From Chondrocystis sp. NIES-4102 (GTDB lineage: Bacteria > Cyanobacteriota > Cyanobacteriia > Cyanobacteriales > Xenococcaceae), in contig AP018281.1 in assembly GCA_002368355.1 (NCBI GenBank), forward strand, positions 3,720,001 through 3,784,000: DNA of 64,000 nt, read 5' to 3'. The notes under the pieces are model-generated. The model saw only the letters and a program-made list of their open reading frames with translations, made no database searches and was not told the origin of the DNA. Numbering within the stretch: position 1 is the first letter of the stretch; each line of letters starts with the position of its first letter. Of the stretch, positions 1 to 6,422 are shown one piece after another. A program made the translations under genes and the position numbers.

Positions 1-483
1 CGTACTTTAACTCGTATTGACGAAAGAGATAATCTTAGTAAAAAGCAACTATTTAATTTTATGGCTTTGTTAATGAATCCTCAGCAGGATACTATAATTT
101 CCTTCCTAAGTGAGGTTCAAAATCAAATGTTGTCTCAACAAACTGTGGAAGAAGAACAATATATCAACAATGTTATTACGATTGAACCTGAAAAATATTA
201 TATTTCTCAAGAACATACGATAGACGAATCAAAAGATATTATTCAGTTGCTCAAGCAAGTACCAGGAATGACAGATGCTCATCATAGAGATTTTCCTCGT
301 TCAGAACTTTTTATTACTAGTAAAAGTGGAATCAGTGTTAGAACCTGGAGAAATCCCGTTAATGTACTTCACGTGTTTGTTACTGATAACTATGGTGAGC
401 TAATTTTTGGGGGATATGTCGGCTGGATTCATACAGATGGCTTACTTGCTTGCTTGAGGGAAATTAAAAGAAATTTCAAGTAA
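1..483 (+). CDS. Hypothetical protein, 5' end outside window
   Basis: The frame is open from base 1 to the TAA at 481-483, so at least 160 codons are present and the true start probably lies upstream. An ATG at 61 exists, but the 20 preceding codons are also open and read as ordinary protein, so I treat the gene as partial. The C-terminal half looks globular, with alternating hydrophobic stretches and several aromatic and glycine residues (for example a GGYVGW segment near the end). I see no signal peptide, membrane segment or catalytic motif in the visible part and do not recognise the family. It is separated by 148 bp from the convergent toxin-antitoxin locus. Confidence 0.6.
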   Translation, partial: RTLTRIDERDNLSKKQLFNFMALLMNPQQDTIISFLSEVQNQMLSQQTVEEEQYINNVITIEPEKYYISQEHTIDESKDIIQLLKQVPGMTDAHHRDFPRSELFITSKSGISVRTWRNPVNVLHVFVTDNYGELIFGGYVGWIHTDGLLACLREIKRNFK

Positions 484-631
484 TAAAACGTAATTGCTTG
501 TTTGTATTAAATACTTGTATGAAATGCTTAACTTAATAGTAAATATTAAGTTCATTTATGCGATTTCAAGATTAATCTGGCGGAAACGTAGATTTATCAA
601 TGTTTAAAAAGCAAATTAACACTATTATCAA

Positions 632-931
632 TTAAACTGCTGACTGATTTACTTCTACGGCTAATTTAAACCCGATCTGATTTAAAATGCTCCGAACGCT
701 ATTTAATTGAGGATTACCTTGAGCAGACAGGGTTTTATATAAATCGCTATTGCGGTTAGTGGCTTTGGCTAATTCGCTCATGGTGCTGTTAGCTTCCACT
801 ACGTCTCGCAATGCCAACAAAAAAACTTCTGGGTTTTCGTCTTCTAAAGCTGCATTAAGATATTCTCTGGCTTCAACTGGGTCGGTTAAAGCTTTTAGTA
901 AATCGTCTTGGTAACTTCTAGTTCTACTCAT
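632..931 (-). CDS. HigA-like antitoxin (addiction module antidote)
   Basis: A 99-residue protein starting at the ATG 929-931. An upstream in-frame extension to 1069 exists, but it overlaps the toxin reading frame and is not plausible protein, so the MSRTRSYQ start is preferred. It resembles antidote proteins of HigBA-type modules. The N-terminal part is acidic, and residues about 50-82 form a helix-turn-helix-like segment (SELAKATNRNSDLYKTLS) that would bind the operon operator and repress it. The start codon overlaps the original 3' end of the toxin by 8 bp, the usual toxin-first arrangement with translational coupling. The antitoxin is intact while its toxin partner carries a stop, so it may now serve only as a repressor or protect against related toxins. 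Confidence 0.85.
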   Translation of the reverse strand: MSRTRSYQDDLLKALTDPVEAREYLNAALEDENPEVFLLALRDVVEANSTMSELAKATNRNSDLYKTLSAQGNPQLNSVRSILNQIGFKLAVEVNQSAV

Positions 932-1262
932 TGCCACGCCTCTGATAATCTTGCCAGTATTTCTTTGCTTGTTTAATGTCTTTATTCTGACTACTTTTAT
1001 CACCACCAGATAGCAAAATGATGATGGTGTCTTTTTCTTAACCAAAATATACTCGCAAGCCAGCACCAAATTTGATTTTCAGTTCACTAACCCCCTCTCC
1101 CACAGACTTACAATCACCTAAGTTACCTAAGCGAATGCGGTTAATCCTCGTCCGAATTATGGCACGGGCTTTTCTATCTTTGAGGGCTGAGAGCCAATTA
1201 TTAAAAGGTGCGCTGCCATCTGCTTGAACATAGGTAAGGATGGTTTTTTCTTGCGCTTCCAT
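924..1262 (-). pseudogene. HigB/RelE-like toxin interrupted by an in-frame TAA
   Basis: Reading from the ATG at 1260-1262, the protein runs 74 residues, ending in GLRVYFG, and meets TAA at 1038-1040. The same frame continues without another stop for 37 codons to TAG at 924-926, encoding EKDTIIILLSGGDKSSQNKD and then a Lys-rich tail. That is the expected C-terminus of RelE/ParE-superfamily addiction-module killers, which are about 100-112 residues long. The stop sits where relatives usually have a glutamine, consistent with one CAA-to-TAA change. The product lacks the last beta strand and C-terminal helix, so ribosome-dependent mRNA cleavage activity is probably lost. A sequencing error is the main alternative. 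Confidence 0.8.
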
Positions 1263-1473
1263 AAGCTACTGTAGTATATAAGCTACAGTTTTACAGCTTT
1301 AGTAGCCCGTTGTTTATCTGTTGTGGATGATCAACTAATTTTGATAATTCTAGTAATCAGTAATTTATTGGGTTTTTAACATCATCATATATCATTGAAA
1401 AAGCTAAAAGCTGATAGCTAATAACTAAGAACAAATACACTTAGTACGTCATAGTTTTAATTACCAACGCAAT

Positions 1474-3276
1474 CTACTGATATCCTGATTCCCAAACAGA
1501 AATATTAATACGATCCTTGGTATCTCGCTGCACCTTACCTTCTAGATTATTGACTTTAAAGAAACTAAAATCAGTCTGACGATTATAAACACTACGGAGT
1601 TTATCTTTAATTTCAGCAGGAGTATCGCCTCCAAGCATTTTACTCATAGTTTGCTGCATTGCGCCTAAACTTACCGACTGATCTAGGGCTATATCTGCTT
1701 GACGTATTTTGCCTGTATCGTCTGATTGATAGGTAAGATTAACCTGATTAGGCACAACATTATAATAAACCAAAACACGACTATTAGGTCGCCACCCCTT
1801 ACGTTCAGAGGTAGGTTGACCGAGGGTACTAACTAACTGGCTTTCAGATGTACCTGTGGTCAAAATCGGGATATCAATTTCTGCAACTGGTTGATCATCT
1901 GTGGTTTTAGTAGCTTGCTCATCATTTGTTGCTAAATTTTCATCTGTAACTTCTGAGTTTGCTTGTTCTGTAGTTGCTTGGGTACTATTAGTAACTTCCT
2001 CTACATCAGCTTTTTGATCTTGGTCTTTATTTTTACGCTTGTTTTTATTTTTAGCTAATTTATTTTCCCAACTATCTTGATTTAGCTTTTCAACTTCTGC
2101 TTCTGCTTGTTGTTGATCAACTTCGTCTGTGGGCTGAGTAGGAAAGAGATCTGGTTGGGTAGATGAAGATTCAACTTCTGCCTGTTGATTCGCTACTTCG
2201 GGCGATCGCAATGAGTTAGAAATGATTGCGAAACCAGCAGCAAAAGTGCCAGCACCTACTCCTAAAGCAATTAGTAAAAATAAACCTAAATTAGCTAATG
2301 TACTGCGTTTTTGGGGTTTTCTGGGGCTGGGAGATTCCAAAGCTACTGTATTACTTCTACCCGCTAAGATATTTTGATTACCCAAAGAATTATTATTGGG
2401 AGCGACATTTAAAGTTGCACCTGTTAAGTTGACTGGACTATTATTTACTTCAGTATTAAGAGCAGCCAGCATTTCTTGGGCAGTACTAAAGCGATCGCGT
2501 GGATGAAAACGAATTGCCTTATTTATTACTGCTACTAAATCCTGATCAATATTTAAATCTGATTCTTGTTGCCAAACTATTTCACCATTACTGGGATCTG
2601 TTTCTAACTCATTAGGAGATTTACCTGTAAGTAAGAAAATCGCGGTAAGTCCTAAGCTATATAAATCACTAGAATAAATAGGACGACCTGCTGCTTGTTC
2701 TGATGACATATATCCAGGTGTACCAATAGATGCGGAGTACATACTAAGGCTCGAACCTTGATTCATTTCGGTCGCCATTGCCTCTTTTACCGCACCAAAA
2801 TCAATCAGAAAAGGTAAATGATCTCCCTGACGTAGAATTATATTTTCTGGTTTAATGTCGCGATGAATAATACGTCGTGCATGGACATAATTTAAAACAT
2901 TTAATAATTGAATCAGAATTTGCCTAACTTCATCTGGGTATAAATTGCCTTCTTTTTCCCAATATTGCGCTAAAGTTAAGCCTTCGATCCATTCTTGAAC
3001 TAGATAAAACTTGTCTTCCTCTGAAAAATAGGCATAAAGTCGCGGAATTTGCTCATGACCTTCCCCCAATTCTTCTAAAATTGCTGCTTCTCGCTGAAAT
3101 CTTTCCTTCATCCATAAAGGAGTTTTTGGTTGTTTAACAATCGGTTTTAACTGCTTGAGAACGCATTTTCGCCCTGATGGCATATGGGTATCTTCTGTTA
3201 AATATGTTTCCCCAAAGCCTCCTCTACCGAGAGTTTGAATAATGCGATAGCGGTTATTGAGCAATCCAGCTTTCAT
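1474..3276 (-). CDS. Membrane-anchored Ser/Thr protein kinase
   Basis: A 600-residue Hanks-type kinase. The kinase domain spans about residues 8-275, with glycine loop GRGGFG (18-22 region), ATP-binding Lys41 in CVLK, catalytic HRDIKPEN (Asp140) and DFG (Asp159). A proline-poor linker leads to one transmembrane helix at about 328-352. The outside part begins with a long Gln/Glu/Asn-rich segment (360-465), which looks disordered, followed by a C-terminal globular domain of about 130 residues. This fits a sensor kinase with the catalytic domain in the cytoplasm. Cyanobacteria carry many such kinases and the target cannot be inferred. It is a single gene, transcribed towards the toxin-antitoxin locus, with an AT-rich upstream gap of about 100 bp. 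Confidence 0.93.
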   Translation of the reverse strand: MKAGLLNNRYRIIQTLGRGGFGETYLTEDTHMPSGRKCVLKQLKPIVKQPKTPLWMKERFQREAAILEELGEGHEQIPRLYAYFSEEDKFYLVQEWIEGLTLAQYWEKEGNLYPDEVRQILIQLLNVLNYVHARRIIHRDIKPENIILRQGDHLPFLIDFGAVKEAMATEMNQGSSLSMYSASIGTPGYMSSEQAAGRPIYSSDLYSLGLTAIFLLTGKSPNELETDPSNGEIVWQQESDLNIDQDLVAVINKAIRFHPRDRFSTAQEMLAALNTEVNNSPVNLTGATLNVAPNNNSLGNQNILAGRSNTVALESPSPRKPQKRSTLANLGLFLLIALGVGAGTFAAGFAIISNSLRSPEVANQQAEVESSSTQPDLFPTQPTDEVDQQQAEAEVEKLNQDSWENKLAKNKNKRKNKDQDQKADVEEVTNSTQATTEQANSEVTDENLATNDEQATKTTDDQPVAEIDIPILTTGTSESQLVSTLGQPTSERKGWRPNSRVLVYYNVVPNQVNLTYQSDDTGKIRQADIALDQSVSLGAMQQTMSKMLGGDTPAEIKDKLRSVYNRQTDFSFFKVNNLEGKVQRDTKDRINISVWESGYQ

Positions 3277-3377
3277 ACTTTAAATATTCAGAGTATTGTT
3301 AATCAAACAATTTAGTAAACAAGTGGTTGTTTTGAAATAGTTGTTTAATATTTTAATCGCTAAATAATTTAATTAAC

Positions 3378-3914
3378 TTACTTCAAGTCTAGTAGACCTT
3401 TTTCTTTTAGTTTAGGATTAAAACGAATTTCCATACCCACCGAGCGATCGCTCAATTGTTTTTGGATTTCTGCTTCTATCCTTCTTGCTACTTTTTTCCT
3501 TATTTTAATTTGACCTAATTCGTCACTTTGTTGATATTGTGCCTTTTCTTCCTCTGTCATAGCTGAATTAGTATCTATAGGTTCAGTCCAAACTGAGTTG
3601 GCTTGATTACCTATAGGAGTTGTGCCATTTTCTTCGATCCAACTATTGGCGATCTCTTCTAGAATTTGCCGACTAGGACGAGTGATAGTTTGCACTTTAA
3701 ACCAGTAGCAGTTTTGAGGCTGACGCACTAGATGTTGTTTAAGACTTAGATAAACGTCGCGAGAATAACCGACATACTGCATTTCCTTTTCTTGGTTGAA
3801 GATTGCATATACCCCAATTTTCCCTTGTAGATCTGTTAGGATACATCCTTCCTCATCTAAATAGGGCAGATATGACAAACTTGTTAGAGACTGGGGGGAA
3901 TTTTCAGTAGACAT
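3378..3914 (-). CDS. GIY-YIG domain protein
   Basis: A 178-residue protein with a GIY-YIG nuclease-like fold near its N-terminus: GVY at 34-36, YVG at 47-49 and Arg52 in the following SRD, matching the family signature. The helix after it carries histidine and lysine, and a conserved PIGNQ segment lies near residue 100. The C-terminal 60 residues are rich in Lys, Arg and Glu and probably helical. Proteins of this size are common in cyanobacteria and are annotated only by domain; a DNA endonuclease role is suggested by the fold but not established. The gene begins 25 bp after the stop of the upstream hypothetical gene (3939-4259) and the two are probably cotranscribed. Confidence 0.8.
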   Translation of the reverse strand: MSTENSPQSLTSLSYLPYLDEEGCILTDLQGKIGVYAIFNQEKEMQYVGYSRDVYLSLKQHLVRQPQNCYWFKVQTITRPSRQILEEIANSWIEENGTTPIGNQANSVWTEPIDTNSAMTEEEKAQYQQSDELGQIKIRKKVARRIEAEIQKQLSDRSVGMEIRFNPKLKEKGLLDLK

Positions 3915-3938
3915 ATAATATATTTACCAGCTTGAAAA

Positions 3939-4259
3939 CTAAAGTCTACGATAAATAGCACACAAACGGCTGGGTTTAAAAATCTTTGCCTGAAACATAA
4001 AGTTAGGCGGTACATTAATAATAATGTATTGATCATTATGGAAATACTTCTCGAACTCTCTAGGCATTCCTTTAGGAGTTTGTTGACTATAAGGAACAGG
4101 TTGAAATAATAGTTCTGTAAAAGCGATCGCTCCTTCGTGTAAATTAGTACTAATTTGATTGATAAAACTTTGATTACTTAATAAGCTAAATAATGTCTTT
4201 CTGGCTTCTGTATCTAAAGTAAAGCTTGCATCATAATTTTCGACTATTCTTAAACCCAT
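3939..4259 (-). CDS. Conserved hypothetical protein
   Basis: A 106-residue protein beginning MGLRIVENYDASFTLDTEAR. It has no signal peptide, membrane segment or cysteine pattern; the one cysteine is near the C-terminus. The sequence looks like a small compact alpha/beta protein, with a hydrophobic strand (IIINVPPNF) near residue 80. I do not recognise a family. It lies 25 bp upstream of the GIY-YIG gene on the same strand and is probably its operon partner, which is the only clue to its role. Confidence 0.6.
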   Translation of the reverse strand: MGLRIVENYDASFTLDTEARKTLFSLLSNQSFINQISTNLHEGAIAFTELLFQPVPYSQQTPKGMPREFEKYFHNDQYIIINVPPNFMFQAKIFKPSRLCAIYRRL

Positions 4260-4439
4260 TTTTACTTACCGATTTATCTTCATGTACTAAGGCAAATGGT
4301 ATCAGAATTCCTTCCCCCCCAATTCGTCTGGCTGATTTTTTCTCAATGGTTATATAGTCAATTTATTAGTAATCTTGAGGGTATAGTGAATATTAAGTAT
4401 TGTATAGCCGTGCATGATTAGGAGTGTGGGGAGGGGGGA

Positions 4440-4563
4440 GTAGGTAGGAGGTAGTAGGTAGTAGGTAGTAGGTAGTAGGTAGTAGGTAGTAGGTAGTAGG
4501 TAGTAGGTAATAGGTAATAGGTAGTAGGTAGTAGGTAGTAGGTAGGGGGTAATAGGTAGTAAA
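4440..4563. repeat. Heptanucleotide tandem repeat (GGTAGTA)n
   Basis: About 14 consecutive copies of the 7-mer GGTAGTA, with a few GGTAATA variants and one GTAGGGG interruption towards the right end, cover this stretch of a 537-bp gene-free region (4260-4796). It matches the class of short tandemly repeated repetitive sequences known in filamentous and other cyanobacteria. It has no open frame, no dyad symmetry and no spacers, so it is not a CRISPR. The repeat is strongly strand-asymmetric in purines. Slippage would make the copy number variable between isolates. Confidence 0.95.
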
Positions 4564-4565
4564 TA

Positions 4566-4632
4566 AAACTAAAAGCTAATAGCTAATAGCCCAAAGCTAA
4601 AATAATGTCCCTTAATTGTCTATCATTGCTAT
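4566..4632. repeat. Dispersed AGCTAAAAGC / ATGTCCCTTAATT repeat
   Basis: Immediately right of the heptamer array come short iterations of AGCTAATAGC and AGCTAAAA, then AATGTCCCTTAATTGTCTA. A related string (AGCTAAAAAATGTCCCCTAATT) occurs at about 59216-59240, and AGCTAA/AGCCAA iterations recur at 1396-1431, 31477-31575, 36029-36112 and 61278-61300. This is a dispersed non-coding family. Its function is unknown. Confidence 0.6.
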
Positions 4633-4796
4633 ATATCAGATTACTAATAATTAAATTCACCAATTTTTTATTCTTTTTTGCATATTAGTTGAAAAGTAAA
4701 AATACCGAGAAATTTCGACAAAATGGAACACTAAATTTAAGCGATACGTCTAGTGTGTCTGTACAAGGTTGATTTTTCAGAGACTATTTTCAGAAT

Positions 4797-5141
4797 ATGA
4801 ACAAACAAACATTTTCTTTCAACGGTAAACAGATAATTTTTGCTTTAGCTGCGATCGCTACTTTGGGTTTAGCTACTTCTCCTGTTAAAGCGGATGATGC
4901 TGTGATTCAAGAGTCTGTTCAAAAATCGGTGATTACGGGTAATGATAACGTTTCGGTACAAAGTTCTAGTCAAAGCAATCGACAGTTTACAGAATCTCGT
5001 CCTCATCGCAGCAATAATACTGGTATCGTGCAGCGCAGCGATCAATCTTGCGATCAATTAGGTGAGTATAATACCTGTGTTCAAGATGCACAGCAGTCTA
5101 ACAGTAATCACACTCGTCCTAGTCGTCATAGTCGCCATTAA
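4797..5141 (+). CDS. Small secreted Q/N-rich two-cysteine protein with duplicated motif
   Basis: A 114-residue protein with a signal peptide: Lys-containing start, hydrophobic core IIFALAAIATLGLA and probable cleavage after VKA near residue 32. The mature part contains two aligned 26-residue units, VIQESVQKSVITGNDNVSVQ and IVQRSDQSCDQLGEYNTCVQ, each followed by six residues ending QSN. They share Q3, S5, Q7, G13, N16, VQ at 19-20 and QSN at 24-26. The second unit holds the only two cysteines. The G-x2-N and regular Gln/Asn spacing recall curlin-type amyloid repeats, though the spacing differs. The C-terminus is His/Arg/Ser-rich. First of three small secreted genes on this strand. Function unknown. 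Confidence 0.8.
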   Translation: MNKQTFSFNGKQIIFALAAIATLGLATSPVKADDAVIQESVQKSVITGNDNVSVQSSSQSNRQFTESRPHRSNNTGIVQRSDQSCDQLGEYNTCVQDAQQSNSNHTRPSRHSRH

Positions 5142-5225
5142 TTGAATTGGGAAAGAGGCTATTAAATCTATTAGGTAGCTTCTTTCTCTTTTCCCCTAGC
5201 TATTTTTATTATCAACAAGTTCACT

Positions 5226-5561
5226 ATGAAACCAAATAAGTTAATGGGATTAATGGCAGTCAGTATGATCTTTCCCGTGGCTATAATTACTGCGGATCAG
5301 GCTGTTTTTGCCAATGGAATTAGCGTTAAAACTCCCCGTGTTGAAGCTTTGACTCGTAAGGATAGTAGTATTTATGTAAATACCAATACTACTATTCAAC
5401 TACCTAGTCGTTCTACTTATCGTTATCGGCATTTACCTAGGCGCAATAGAACTATTGTCGATTCCAACTGTCGTTATACTTCTCATCAAACAACTAGTCA
5501 TACAACTCGCTCTAATAGCAGCATAATTCAAAGTACGGTTACTAGTAATAGTTGCAACTAA
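5226..5561 (+). CDS. Small secreted two-cysteine protein
   Basis: A 111-residue protein. Residues 1-29 form a signal peptide (MKPNKLMGLMAVSMIFPVAI, then a cleavage-like AVFA). The mature portion is Thr/Ser/Asn/Arg-rich, with a Tyr-Arg cluster (STYRYRHLPRRNRT), and contains exactly two cysteines, both in the C-terminal 35 residues, which could form one disulfide. It lies 84 bp after the preceding secreted-protein gene and 28 bp before the next, so an operon is likely. It shares composition and cysteine count with its neighbours but little alignable sequence. I do not recognise a family. Confidence 0.75.
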   Translation: MKPNKLMGLMAVSMIFPVAIITADQAVFANGISVKTPRVEALTRKDSSIYVNTNTTIQLPSRSTYRYRHLPRRNRTIVDSNCRYTSHQTTSHTTRSNSSIIQSTVTSNSCN

Positions 5562-5589
5562 CCTTTAATTATTTTTGAGGAAGAATAAA

Positions 5590-5970
5590 ATGAAATTAAC
5601 GAGTTGGATTATTGGCTGGTTGTCAATTAGTTATATCGGCATAGAAAGCTTAACTTATCCAGTATTTGCCCAATGTGTTCAAGCAGATATTTCTGTCCAA
5701 TATAATATTAGCGGTAGTAAAGAAAAGAGCGATCGCTCTAGTAATGTGGACTTTCAAAATAATGGTGCTTGTCGTGGTAATGCAAGTATTACTACAGGAG
5801 TACAGGGAAATGTCGGTGGTAATGGTGAAGTTCGTCAAACTCGAACAGTACGCCATCGTATGGAGAATGGAACAACTAGTAGTAGTATTAATTCGACTAA
5901 TTCTACTGTTAAAATTAAAAGTAACCCTGGAATCGATGTTTATAACGCTGCTGATAGTTTAGATAACTAG
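5590..5970 (+). CDS. Small secreted two-cysteine protein
   Basis: A 126-residue protein. The ATG at 5590 is preferred over the in-frame TTG at 5575 because a GAGGA ribosome-binding sequence (5577-5581) sits at the right distance upstream of it. The signal peptide ends near PVFAQ at about residue 28. The mature region is Ser/Asn/Gly-rich with two cysteines about 40 residues apart, a glycine-rich centre (TTGVQGNVGGNGEVRQ) and a Ser/Thr/Asn tail. The G-N-V-G-G-N pattern and alternating polar residues resemble beta-solenoid or fibre-forming sequences, but no family is recognised. Third gene of the secreted cluster, 28 bp after the previous one. Confidence 0.75.
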   Translation: MKLTSWIIGWLSISYIGIESLTYPVFAQCVQADISVQYNISGSKEKSDRSSNVDFQNNGACRGNASITTGVQGNVGGNGEVRQTRTVRHRMENGTTSSSINSTNSTVKIKSNPGIDVYNAADSLDN

Positions 5971-5999
5971 GAAAAAGTAACAGGTTAACGGCAATTAGT

Positions 6000-6422
6000 A
6001 TGGAAGAAATATTAGAACTCAGAAATTGTATTGTTAACCAAGAATACGCCAAGGCGTTATTAATTATTGATGAACTAGAAGAAATGAGTAAAGATGATAA
6101 GCTAAACAAAATTTCCAGCTATATCATAATTTTGCTCATTCACTTAATCAAGCAAGAGGCGGAAAAAAGAAGTACCCGATCTTGGGAAAAATCAATCTTA
6201 AATAGCTTAGATAGAATTCAATTTGTTAATAAGCGAAGAGCAGGAGGTTATTATTTAAACAATGAAGAATTACAATATTTAATAGAAGAAAGTTTTAATT
6301 ATGCTTTGCGTGAAGCTAGTTTTGAAGCCTTTGAAGGAGTTTATAGCTGTGAGGAATTATTAGAACAATTTGACCAAAGCAAAGTTAAACAACAGGCTTT
6401 TAAATTAATAAAAAATAGATAA
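6000..6422 (+). CDS. DUF29-like small protein
   Basis: A 140-residue, highly charged and mostly helical protein. The pattern of an N-terminal Glu-rich helix, EELEEMSKDDK, a hydrophobic helix IILLIHLIKQEAEK and then TRSWEKSI resembles the cyanobacterial DUF29 family, whose members share a 'Leu-x-His-Leu-Leu-Lys then Arg-x-Ser-Trp' core. A canonical DUF29 protein occurs at 63386-63814. Function of the family is unknown. It begins 29 bp after the third secreted-protein gene and runs convergently into recJ with no gap (6422/6423). It may be cotranscribed with the secreted cluster, but nothing in the sequence links it functionally. Confidence 0.7.
   Translation: MEEILELRNCIVNQEYAKALLIIDELEEMSKDDKLNKISSYIIILLIHLIKQEAEKRSTRSWEKSILNSLDRIQFVNKRRAGGYYLNNEELQYLIEESFNYALREASFEAFEGVYSCEELLEQFDQSKVKQQAFKLIKNR

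Noticed and set aside
632-1069. Longer 145-residue antitoxin
   Set aside because: The added N-terminus is an out-of-frame reading of the toxin C-terminal coding region; the toxin-overlapping ATG at 931 gives the family length.
4440-4563. Possible CRISPR array
   Set aside because: Units are contiguous heptamers with no spacers and no dyad; no cas genes are present.
5650-6109. Overlapping frames in the secreted-protein cluster
   Set aside because: They overlap a CDS with a signal peptide and a good ribosome-binding site and read as low-complexity hydrophobic sequence.
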